A DNA stretch of 64,000 nt, from positions 1,674,001 to 1,738,000 of the forward strand of contig NZ_CP169244.1 in assembly GCF_041902385.1 (NCBI RefSeq). Direction: 5' to 3'. This DNA comes from Arcticibacter sp041902385 (GTDB taxonomy: Bacteria > Bacteroidota > Bacteroidia > Sphingobacteriales > Sphingobacteriaceae). The translations under genes and the position numbers were made by a program. The notes beneath the pieces were generated by a model that was not told where the DNA came from, searched no databases, and worked only from the letters and a program-made list of their open reading frames with translations. Position 1 is the first letter of the stretch; each line of letters starts with the position of its first letter. Shown one piece after another: positions 53,747 to 62,202 of this stretch.

Positions 53747-54769
53747 ATGCCTAGAATAAGTGTAGTACTACCCGTTTATAACGCTGAAAAATACGTCGGT
53801 GAGGCGGTAGACAGTATACTTGCTCAGACTTACAAAGACTTTGAGTTACTCGTTATTAACGATGCGTCGACCGACCGCAGCCTGGAGGTCCTGGAACAAT
53901 ATAAAGACCGCAGGATCCGGCTTATTAATAACGAGGAGAACCTGAAGGTGGTCAAGTCGCTTAACAAAGGCATCGACCTGGCTCAGGGTGAGTTCATTGC
54001 ACGGATGGATGCAGACGACATCTCGCACCCTCTCCGGTTCGAGCGTCAGCTGAATTACCTGGAACGCAATCCCGATATCGACATCTGCGGTTCCTGGGTC
54101 CAGACCTTCGGATCAGAACATCACATATTAAAAGCAGCTGTTGAGCACGAGCATATCAGGGCCAGGCTGTTTTTTCTCAATCCGATGTTCCACCCCGCTA
54201 TCATCTTCAAACGCGAGAGCTTTAATAAGCACAAGCTGCGGTTTGACGAGCAGTATAAGAATGCAGAGGATTACGGAATGTGGGTAAACGCCATCGACCT
54301 GCTTACGTTCGGAAACGTTCCGGAGGTCCTTCTCAAATACCGGATCCACACCACCAACGTGTCCGTGCTCAAAGAAAGCAACAAGGCGATGCTCGACGAT
54401 ATTCACTTTGGCATTTTCCGCTTCTTCTTAAGGAAGCTTCGCATCGACGCTACTGAGCGGGAGTTATGGATGCACAGGAAGCTCGGGCTGGTATCAGTAG
54501 GGCGGCTTGACGGCTCTGCCCTGTGTGAATATCTGCATTGGCTAAAAAAGCTGGTGCTCGCCAACAACGAAGTCGAATACTTTGAGAAGAAGCATTTTCG
54601 AAACGTCGTCATCTCTTTCATATTCTACCTCGTTAAGCAAACGGCGCCCCGGGGTAAAGCCCTTTTGATGGCGCTGAACACCTTCTCAGATATCTACGGC
54701 TATAAAGACTGCATCAGGTTCTTCTCAGACCGTGCGAAGGTTAAGCTGGCCAGGGCGGCTTCATTTTAA
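53747..54769 (+). CDS. Glycosyltransferase family 2
   Basis: 340 aa. RISVVLPVYNAEKYVGEAVD, LLVINDASTDRSLEVL, KSLNKGIDLAQGEFIARMDA with the DADD site, then the NAEDYGMWV ED motif. I choose ATG 53747 over the in-frame start at 53717 because a Shine-Dalgarno-like AAAGGAGA (from 53732) precedes it at the right distance and the conserved fold begins immediately. The helices near the C-terminus are weakly hydrophobic. First gene of the plus-strand run 53747-62097. Confidence 0.86.
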   Translation: MPRISVVLPVYNAEKYVGEAVDSILAQTYKDFELLVINDASTDRSLEVLEQYKDRRIRLINNEENLKVVKSLNKGIDLAQGEFIARMDADDISHPLRFERQLNYLERNPDIDICGSWVQTFGSEHHILKAAVEHEHIRARLFFLNPMFHPAIIFKRESFNKHKLRFDEQYKNAEDYGMWVNAIDLLTFGNVPEVLLKYRIHTTNVSVLKESNKAMLDDIHFGIFRFFLRKLRIDATERELWMHRKLGLVSVGRLDGSALCEYLHWLKKLVLANNEVEYFEKKHFRNVVISFIFYLVKQTAPRGKALLMALNTFSDIYGYKDCIRFFSDRAKVKLARAASF

Positions 54770-54808
54770 TGCGCATGGCCGGCGCAAAGACAAATCTATA
54801 TTGAAAAC

Positions 54809-55858
54809 ATGACTCACTCATCCAAGCGGAAGAAGTATCAGTTCTGCATATTCGAGCAGAACGAGGAAACCAGGAACTCAGCGGCCACCAAGGCGGTGCT
54901 CGACTGTAATTCCGTCTTTTCAGAAGCCGGATACACCGACTATACCGTTACGTTTAACAACAACTCGCGTCGCGGAGCCGCTTTTTATCTGGCAGCATTC
55001 CGCGAAATAGTAAAGCTGCTGCTGGGAGTCAAACGAGGCTCGCTGATCGGTGTCCAGTATCCCATTCTTAATAAAGTTTTCAAGTACTTTATTTTCATGG
55101 GAAGGGCAAAGGGCATCCGGTTCTTTGCCGTCATCCATGATATCGAGTCACTTCGTCTGGGTGCCAAAGATGCGGGAGCCGTAAAAACGGAGGCCTGCAA
55201 CTTCAACCATTACGACGCGCTGATCGTTCACAACGACTCCATGAAGCAGTGGCTGCGCGATCAGGGAGTGACCATCCCTCTGGTATCCCTGAAGGTGTTC
55301 GATTACCTTGCCCCCGAAAGAACAGCGCCCGCTAAAGCGCCCCACGTTCCTTCCCGCATCGTATATGCCGGTAATCTGTCGAAGAGCACATTCGTTTACA
55401 AGCTGCCCCAGAACGGACGCTGGAAGTTTAATTTATATGGCCCCAACTACCTCGAAGGCAAAAGCAGCGGAGAGAATGTCGTCTGGAAGGGAGTATATCC
55501 GCCGGATGAAATAGCACAACGCCTTGAGGGCGACTTCGGCCTCATCTGGGATGGTACGGAAACCGATCGGTGTGACGAAATTATGGGGAACTACCTGCGC
55601 TACAACAATCCTCATAAGTTCTCTCTTTATCTCGCTGCCGGGCTGCCCGTCATCGCGCCTGCCGGCTCTGCCATTGGCAAACTGATCAGCGAGCATCAGA
55701 TTGGGATCCTGGTCAGCAGCCTTGCCGAACTCGAATCTCTGTCTGTCAGTCAGGAGCAATACGCGGAATTTGCAGCCAACTGCCGGGCATTAGGCACCCG
55801 GGTACGTTCAGGGCATTTCCTGAAAGAGGCACTGCAGCAGATAGAATCTATACTTTAA
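54809..55858 (+). CDS. GT-B glycosyltransferase, galactofuranosyltransferase-like (WbbI-type)
   Basis: 349 aa. The sequence resembles beta-1,6-galactofuranosyltransferases: AVIHDIESLR, HNDSMKQWLRDQGV, RIVYAGNLSKSTFVYKLP, FGLIWDGTETDRCDEIMG and YNNPHKFSLYLAAGLPVIAP. The donor would be UDP-galactofuranose, the product of Glf (11015) in the other locus, but this is inferred from family likeness. It lies 39 bp after the GT2 gene. Confidence 0.7.
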   Translation: MTHSSKRKKYQFCIFEQNEETRNSAATKAVLDCNSVFSEAGYTDYTVTFNNNSRRGAAFYLAAFREIVKLLLGVKRGSLIGVQYPILNKVFKYFIFMGRAKGIRFFAVIHDIESLRLGAKDAGAVKTEACNFNHYDALIVHNDSMKQWLRDQGVTIPLVSLKVFDYLAPERTAPAKAPHVPSRIVYAGNLSKSTFVYKLPQNGRWKFNLYGPNYLEGKSSGENVVWKGVYPPDEIAQRLEGDFGLIWDGTETDRCDEIMGNYLRYNNPHKFSLYLAAGLPVIAPAGSAIGKLISEHQIGILVSSLAELESLSVSQEQYAEFAANCRALGTRVRSGHFLKEALQQIESIL

Positions 55859-55875
55859 AAAATGAACATCAAGGA

Positions 55876-56964
55876 ATGATAAAAATTGGAGTAGATGGCC
55901 GACTTTTACAAGGTAAATTAACAGGAGTAGGGAAGTTTGTCCTGAATCTGCTGGAGTATATCTGCGCAAACGACACGCGGTTCTCCATTTCGGTGTATAC
56001 CAATAAGCCGCTCGAATGTGCGTTCCGGTCAGAGCGCATCCGGGTATTCGTCGATGCCCCGGTTTATGCAAAAGTAAAGCCGATGGTATGGTCCAAATTC
56101 CTGCTGCACCGGCTGCTGAATCGTGACCAGCCCGATATTTTCTTTGCCGGCGACGCGCTGGTGCCCCTTTTTATCGGTAAATGTAAGATCGTCTCACTCG
56201 TTCACGACTTCAATCAGATGATCGCCCCTGAAACCATGAGTACCCTGAGGCTGATCTCCGACAAGCTCTTTTACAAGAAAGATATCTTCAAAGCCGACCT
56301 CATCCTGGCAAACTCGGGGGGACCGCCGACAAGCTGAATCACTATTTTGGCAAAAAGGCAGACCTGGTGGTGTTCCCCTTGCTTGATCCCTGGTACAGGC
56401 TGGTCGACAAGGACCTTGCCCGGCAGCGGCTTGCTGAACGGCAGATCACCTATCCCTACATCCTCACCGTCGCCACGCAGGAGCCAAGAAAAAATTTGGA
56501 TAAAACAATTCGGGCCTTTATTGCTTTAAAGAGAAATGGAGAATTGAGAAACTACAAATTGCTGCTTGTGGGCTCAAAAGGGTGGAAATCAAATTCGGTA
56601 CAGGACCTCATCAATCAGCACAAGGAGGATGTGTTGTCTCCCGGCTATATTGAAGACGAGCTCATGCCCTTTTTATATGCCGGGGCAGATGTATTTGTCT
56701 TTCCGTCCCTGTATGAGGGCTTTGGCATGCCGGTCAGGGAGGCGCTCTTGTGCGGAACAAGGGTGGTCACCTCCGATATTCCGGAACTGCGGGAAGCAAG
56801 TTTTAACCTGGCAGAGTATATAGACCCAAATGATGAGCTGATGTTGCAAACTGCTATCAAAAAAACCCTCGATCATCCTTCCGGGCCCGTTATCGACGAG
56901 CTGCAGAAAAAAGGGAGATCAGCTTGATCGGCTGATCCCCGCCCTTGTTTATATGATGAATTAA
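55876..56964 (+). CDS. Glycosyltransferase family 4 (two frame breaks)
   Basis: 362 aa repaired. N-terminus KIGVDGRLLQGKLTGVGKFV; then HDFNQMIAPETMSTLRLISD and, across a missing base in the G6 run 56316-56321, TADKLNHYFGKKADLVVFP. The donor domain has ILTVATQEPRKNLDKTIRAF and SLYEGFGMPVREALLCGTRV. A second break at the A6/G3 run 56907-56915 (one extra base) restores QKKGDQLDRLIPALVYMMN and places the stop at 56962-56964. That stop overlaps the next ATG by one base (TAATG), a strong sign that both repairs are right. Confidence 0.83.
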
Positions 56965-58318
56965 TGGATTACTCAGAATACTTCGGTGGTGCACTCCGGT
57001 TTAATACACTGTTTATGTGTATTAATTTCATTTTAATCATAATTTTCTTTTACTCGTGGTACCGCTCATATAAGCGTACAGGCTGGACTATAGACTTCTG
57101 GCACGTTACCTTATTCCTCAATTACTTCCTCACGTTCCTGCTCATGTATCCCTTTTCTACGGCCGAGCTGAACTCGCTCGTGATCAGTGAGCGAAACCTG
57201 ATGATCGTCAGGAAGGCCATTGACTCGGCCTATATCATTTCCCTGGTGGGCTATATGTCGGTCTTCCTGGGGGAGCTATATTCCGGTACTACAAAGAGGC
57301 CACACCCATTTACTGGTTTCTCATCAGGCCCGTCAGGAATACGGTAGGCGAGCTGTATACGCGCCTGGTGGTGAACCGGAAAGTAACGCGCACCGTTTGC
57401 TTCTTTTATTTCGGAGCGCTTCTTTCCTCTCTATTCTTTGCCTACCGGGCCGGCATGCTGAACGACCCCCGCGGCTTCTATGCGCAGAACGATCAGTTTC
57501 GCTTCCTTTTTAATTTCGTTAACTCCCTCAGTGGCATCGTGAGCAGTTTCCTCGTAGTCAGGATCATGCAGTTTAATCTGCGGTCTGATAAGTTGCTGCT
57601 TGTTCTTTTCCTGCTCGTTACCCTGTTTATCGGGTCTCGCGGAGGTATTATCAGCCCCCTGATCGGTATTTTTACCGCCTATGTTTATTACCGTAAGCAG
57701 GGAAGGATCAAGCTGGGCAAGGTCCTGTTCTTTGCCCTGGTGGTCCTGGTGCTCATCATGGCGCTCAGCTTCTTCAGGGCGGGTGAGTTTTCCGCGTCGG
57801 TAATGCTTAGCGCCTTTTCGTTGCAGGTGTTCTACGGCAACTCCTTCTCAGACCTGCGCGATTTTTCCTGGATACTCTCCGTGTGGGACGGAGTCCACTT
57901 CTATGGAAAAACCTATCTCGCTGCCTTTATGTCGTTTATTCCCAGTAGTATATCCGAATTCAGGTATCAATGGTCGATCGGGAAAGTCACAGCCGTTATG
58001 GCGGGCTACAGCCCCAAGGAACACCCGGGCTTGCGGCCAGGTATGTTCGGCGAGTCTTATTTCAATTTCGGCATCGTGGGTGTCATCCTGCTTGGTATCC
58101 TGCTCGGCTATGCCTGGAAATACTTTGACCATAACATACGGAAATACGCCTATACAGATAATAAGATCGGCGGCTTTGTAGCGGGGGTGTCAACCATGTT
58201 TATTGGGTCACTCTCCATCACAGCCGGGTTCTTCGGTATCTACGTCGTTATTGTTGTTTACTGCTGCTTATACCTTTACAAACTGTTCCTGAATGTCTAC
58301 AAGAAAACTACTGCTTGA
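56964..58318 (+). CDS. Wzy-like O-antigen/exopolysaccharide polymerase (one frameshift)
   Basis: About 451 aa repaired, with 10-12 hydrophobic helices and the usual low sequence conservation of Wzy proteins. It begins MDYSEYFGGALRFN and has LLVLFLLVTLFIGSRGGIIS, a typical Wzy loop with GSRGG, a periplasmic region, and GMFGESYFNFGIVGVILLG. The break near 57281-57290 joins FLGELYS to RYYKEATPIYWFLIRPVRN; one base is missing. It would polymerise undecaprenyl-linked repeat units. Translational coupling exists at both ends: TAATG upstream and a 26-bp overlap with 58293. Confidence 0.8.
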
Positions 58319-59381
58319 TGCAAGAATGATCAATTCTTCAGGAATAGGCACTTACCTGAAGAATGTCATCCCCGGGCTCCGCAAGGAGGTTGAGCTGGCC
58401 TTGCTGGGTAATCCCGACGAGCTGAGTGCGTATGCAGACAAGGAAGAGATCATCAGGTTCTGCGCGCCTATATACTCCATCCGTGAGCAGGGCATAGCGC
58501 TGAAGCACCGCGGTGCCGATGTATTCTGGACACCCCATTACAACGTGCCGCTCCTTTCACCAGGCAGCAAAAAGAGGCTGGTGACCATACACGACGTTTT
58601 CCACCTGGCTTACTTCAACCAGCTCACTGCCGCCCAGAAGCTCTATTCCCGGCTCATGATATCTGCTGCCGTGAGTTTGAGCGATCAGATCATCACTGTT
58701 TCCCAATTCTCCAAAGAAGAAATTGTGCGGCACACCGGCTGCAAGCCTGATAAGATCAAGGTGATCTATAACGGAGTTCGGACTGAGCCGGTACTGAAGG
58801 ATCCTGCCGGCATCAGGGCCCGCTATCGGCTGCCCGAAAAATATCTTTTGTTTGTCGGCAACGTCAAGCCCCACAAAAACCTGAAGAAGCTCCTCGAGGC
58901 CTACCTGCTCCTTGCCCCCTCAGTCAGGGAAGAGTTCAAGGTGGTGATCGTCGGGAAAAAGGAAGGCTTCATCACCGGCGACTCCGGGCTGATCTCGATG
59001 GTATCCTCCACACCCGAGCTTTCAGGAAACATCCACTTCACCGGCTTTGTAGCCGATGAAGACATGGATTCCATCTATGCCCTGGCCAGCCTCTTTGTTT
59101 TTCCATCGCTGTACGAGGGATTCGGGCTTCCGCCGCTTGAGGCCATGCTCAACAAGTGCCCCGTCCTGTCCTCCAGGGCAGCCTGCATGCCCGAGGTTTG
59201 CGGTGATGCAGTCGTCTATTTCGACCCGCTCAACGCCGCTGAGCTTAGCGAGAAGATCACCCATACATTAGCCGACGGCCAGCTGCGTAAGAACCTGGCA
59301 GAGAAGGGCAGCATGCACATCCGGAAATTCAGGTGGGAAAGCTCGGTCGATGAGCATCTCAGGCTGCTGCGTTCCCTGTAG
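58293..59381 (+). CDS. Glycosyltransferase family 4
   Basis: 362 aa. KLLLDARMINSSGIGTYLKN, VTIHDVFHLAYFN, ITVSQFSKEEIVRHTG and IKVIYNGV in the N-terminal half; YLLFVGNVKPHKNLKKLLEA and SLYEGFGLPPLEAMLNKCPV with the ExxxxxxxE-type site. Related to mannosyl- and rhamnosyltransferases of O-antigen loci. No frame break. Confidence 0.87.
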   Translation: MSTRKLLLDARMINSSGIGTYLKNVIPGLRKEVELALLGNPDELSAYADKEEIIRFCAPIYSIREQGIALKHRGADVFWTPHYNVPLLSPGSKKRLVTIHDVFHLAYFNQLTAAQKLYSRLMISAAVSLSDQIITVSQFSKEEIVRHTGCKPDKIKVIYNGVRTEPVLKDPAGIRARYRLPEKYLLFVGNVKPHKNLKKLLEAYLLLAPSVREEFKVVIVGKKEGFITGDSGLISMVSSTPELSGNIHFTGFVADEDMDSIYALASLFVFPSLYEGFGLPPLEAMLNKCPVLSSRAACMPEVCGDAVVYFDPLNAAELSEKITHTLADGQLRKNLAEKGSMHIRKFRWESSVDEHLRLLRSL

Positions 59382-59418
59382 GGCCGCAGCAAGAAAATAA
59401 CAGATAAACGATACACAG

Positions 59419-60561
59419 ATGTTAAAAGTAGCTCTTGTACAGGAATGGCTCACCGTGATCGGCGGGTCAGAGAAAGTGTTTAAAGAAATAGCAGCCCTTT
59501 TTCCACAGGCCGATATATACACCCTGGTGGCTATGGACGAAACCATTCAGAAGCTCGGCTTCCAGAACCGCCGCGTGCATACCTCCTTCATCCAGAACCT
59601 GCCCATGGCAAAGAAGAAGTACAGGTCGTACCTGCCCCTGTTTCCGCTTGCCATCGAGCAATTTGATCTCAGCGGATACGACCTGATCATCTCGTCGTCT
59701 CACGCCGTTGCCAAGGGAGTGCTGACCAACTCCAACCAGCTCCACATCTGTTATTGTCATTCACCCATCCGCTACGCCTGGGACCTGCATCATCAGTATC
59801 TGCGGGAGTCGGGACTGCACAAGGGGCTTAAAGGCTTTCTCGCCAAATACCTCCTGCACCGCATCCGCACCTGGGACATCATCAGCACCAACCGCGTTGA
59901 TCATTTTATTTCCAACTCCGACTATATCGGCCGAAGGATCAAAAAAGTATACGGCCGCAGCAGCAAGACCATTTACCCCAATGTGGCAGTTGAAGACTTT
60001 GACCTGGTGAGCAACAAGGAAGACTACTATTTCAGCTGTTCCCGTTTTGTTCCCTACAAGAAAATGGACCTCATTGTGCGAGCATTCGCCGGTATGCCCG
60101 ACAAGAAGCTCATCGTTATCGGGGGAGGCCCCGACTTTGAGAAGACCAGGAAGATCGCCACGTCCAATGTCACCATGATGGGCGAGCAGCCCTTTTCGGT
60201 GCTGAGGGAACATATGTCAAAAGCCAAAGCGTTCCTGTTTGCCGCAGAAGAAGACTTCGGAATTGTCCCGGTTGAAGCCCAAGCCTGCGGAACGCCGGTG
60301 ATCGCCTATGGTAAAGGGGGACTCAAAGAGACGGTGGTTCCGGGTGTAACCGGCATCCTGTACGGCGAGCAAACAGAAGAGGCGCTGCGGGCAGCCATCG
60401 CCCAGTTCGAACAGAACCCCTCGGCTTTTGATCCGCAAGCCATACGCGAGCATGCGCTCCGGTTTTCAACGGCCCGGTTTAAGGCCGAGATCTTTGCCTA
60501 CATCAACAGCCATCTGCCTCAGACGGCAACTTCAGTTAATACAGCTGCTGCACTTTTTTAA
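59419..60561 (+). CDS. Glycosyltransferase family 4 (WbaZ/mannosyltransferase-like)
   Basis: 380 aa. KVALVQEWLTVIGGSEKVFK, DLIISSSHAVAKGVLTNSNQ, ICYCHSPIRYAWDLHHQYL, DHFISNSDYIGRRIKKVYGR, YFSCSRFVPYKKMDLIVRAF and EEDFGIVPVEAQACGTPVIA. This subgroup includes WbaZ-like mannosyltransferases. 37 bp after the preceding GT4; a terminator-like hairpin follows at 60652. Confidence 0.88.
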   Translation: MLKVALVQEWLTVIGGSEKVFKEIAALFPQADIYTLVAMDETIQKLGFQNRRVHTSFIQNLPMAKKKYRSYLPLFPLAIEQFDLSGYDLIISSSHAVAKGVLTNSNQLHICYCHSPIRYAWDLHHQYLRESGLHKGLKGFLAKYLLHRIRTWDIISTNRVDHFISNSDYIGRRIKKVYGRSSKTIYPNVAVEDFDLVSNKEDYYFSCSRFVPYKKMDLIVRAFAGMPDKKLIVIGGGPDFEKTRKIATSNVTMMGEQPFSVLREHMSKAKAFLFAAEEDFGIVPVEAQACGTPVIAYGKGGLKETVVPGVTGILYGEQTEEALRAAIAQFEQNPSAFDPQAIREHALRFSTARFKAEIFAYINSHLPQTATSVNTAAALF

Positions 60562-60651
60562 AGAATGGGTCTCGGTTTTTTTAATGCGGTACAAGGCATT
60601 AAAACGCCCTTTTCATCGCTGTTCGTCAACCCTGTTTACATCAGTTTTTGA

Positions 60652-60680
60652 GAAGTTTGAGGTAAAACTTCAGTTTTTTT
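60652..60680 (+). terminator. Weak Rho-independent terminator-like hairpin
   Basis: GAAGTTT (60652-60658) pairs with AAACTTC (60665-60671), loop 6 nt, followed by seven Ts (60674-60680). The stem is short and AT-rich, so termination may be partial. It lies between the GT4 gene and the initiating transferase. Confidence 0.45.
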
Positions 60681-60741
60681 GAATTTTTTAAAACCGTCAC
60701 GGGATATTCTTGTTAAATCCATATCTATCAACATTGATCCT

Positions 60742-62097
60742 ATGACAACTCGCTACTCACGCTATCTGCCAGCGTTCACGTACATCAGTGATCTAGTCTT
60801 GCTAAATGTGGCTCTCGGAATCGCTTACACAACAGGGCAGCAGTTTTCCGGTTTCCTTCACGACTACTTTTCCGTTTACGCGCTTATCAGTAACCTGGTA
60901 TGGCTATTAGTCTCGCAATTGTCAGGAAGTCACATCCTGCGCCGCCCTCTGGTGCTGCGCGATCATGTGAACAAAATCCTGCTTACGCTCACGTATCACC
61001 TGGTGCTGGTATTAGGCATCCTTTATTTTCTGCGGCGTTTTCAGGTCCCGGTCAGCATTCTTTCGGTCAGTATATCCTTGTTCTTCCTGTTTATTGTGAT
61101 GCACCGGTCGATCATCTTTTTTGTGCTCGACTATATCCGCAAGAAAGGATTTAACCTCAAGCACGTCGTCATCCTGGGCGATAAGGACATCGCCGAGCGG
61201 CTCGTTAAGTCATTTGAACAGCACCCCGAATACGGATACAATTTTATCAAGTTCATATCCAAGGATGAGCTGGAGCAATCTACACTTACGCAGGTCACCG
61301 ATCTGATTAAGGCAAACAAGGCCGAAGAGGTGTTCATCTGTTATAAGGAAGTCGACAGCGGTTTCGTCAGAGAACTGATGAAGGAGTGTGCCGAAGACTT
61401 CATCCAGGTGAAGCTTGTTTCCGACCTGTTCCTCGAGAACAGCCATGCACATCTGGTCAACTATAACGGTATTCCGGCACTGGCCATCACGCCCGAAGGG
61501 CCAGCAGAAGTCAAGATGAAAGTGCTCAAACGGGCATTTGACCTGGCGTTTTCCAGCATCGTGATGTTCTCAGGTCTTCCGGTGTTCGTGCTGCTTGTCA
61601 TCATTACCAAGTTCACATCACGCGGCCCCGTATTCTACAAGCAACAACGCATCGGCCTGCAGGGCAAGCCATTCTATATCTACAAGTTCAGGAGTATGTA
61701 CATTGATGCCGAGAAGTTCGGTCCGCAGCTTTCCAGCGGCGATAACGATCCCCGCATTACCAAATGGGGAAGGATCATGCGCAAAACCAGGCTCGACGAG
61801 CTGCCCCAGTTCTGGAACGTGTTCAAAGGCGACATGTCGGTAGTAGGCCCCCGTCCTGAGCGCCAGTATTTCATAGAGCAGATCATCGAACGTTCGCCCG
61901 ACTACAAGAAGCTCCTGCGTATCAAGCCAGGCATCACATCGCTTGGGCAGGTGCAGTACGGCTATGCCGAAAACGTAGAGCAAATGTGCCACCGGATGCG
62001 TTATGATCTTGCGTATCTTCGCAAAGTGAACCTCAATTCAGACATTAATATCATCCTGCAGACCGTCATGGTGATGATCCAGGCCAAGGGTAAGTAA
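60742..62097 (+). CDS. Undecaprenyl-phosphate sugar phosphotransferase (WcaJ-type initiating enzyme)
   Basis: 451 aa, polyprenol-phosphate hexose-1-phosphate transferase, starting exopolysaccharide synthesis by loading glucose- or galactose-1-P on undecaprenyl phosphate. Four N-terminal membrane helices, a CoA-binding-like cytoplasmic domain (VVILGDKDIAERLVKSF), one more membrane helix, and the catalytic bacterial sugar transferase domain (PF02397): KRAFDLAFSSIVMFS, GPVFYKQQRIG, KFRSMYIDAE, LDELPQFWNVFKGDMSVVGP and RPERQYFIEQ. I prefer ATG 60742 to the in-frame start at 60679, whose extension crosses the terminator T-run. Confidence 0.93.
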   Translation: MTTRYSRYLPAFTYISDLVLLNVALGIAYTTGQQFSGFLHDYFSVYALISNLVWLLVSQLSGSHILRRPLVLRDHVNKILLTLTYHLVLVLGILYFLRRFQVPVSILSVSISLFFLFIVMHRSIIFFVLDYIRKKGFNLKHVVILGDKDIAERLVKSFEQHPEYGYNFIKFISKDELEQSTLTQVTDLIKANKAEEVFICYKEVDSGFVRELMKECAEDFIQVKLVSDLFLENSHAHLVNYNGIPALAITPEGPAEVKMKVLKRAFDLAFSSIVMFSGLPVFVLLVIITKFTSRGPVFYKQQRIGLQGKPFYIYKFRSMYIDAEKFGPQLSSGDNDPRITKWGRIMRKTRLDELPQFWNVFKGDMSVVGPRPERQYFIEQIIERSPDYKKLLRIKPGITSLGQVQYGYAENVEQMCHRMRYDLAYLRKVNLNSDINIILQTVMVMIQAKGK

Positions 62098-62147
62098 TGA
62101 TCTTGCTCTCATTTGAAATAATTCACCCCATTTTATACGGTAAATAT

Positions 62148-62155
62148 TATCTTTG
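62148..62155 (+). promoter_or_regulatory. Possible -7 element before the SLBB export gene
   Basis: TATCTTTG matches TAnnTTTG 48 bp before the GTG start, but no TTG lies 17-23 bp upstream. Confidence 0.35.
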
Positions 62156-62202
62156 CCGGAATAAGAGGGGAGTCCCTTACTACCGGGGCTAAATATTTAA
62201 AA

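Noticed and set aside
13422..57290. Frame breaks as phase-variable homopolymer switches
   Set aside because: Runs are only 5-7 bases, the breaks also hit frr and other housekeeping genes, and nearly all have the same sign, which fits sequencing error better.
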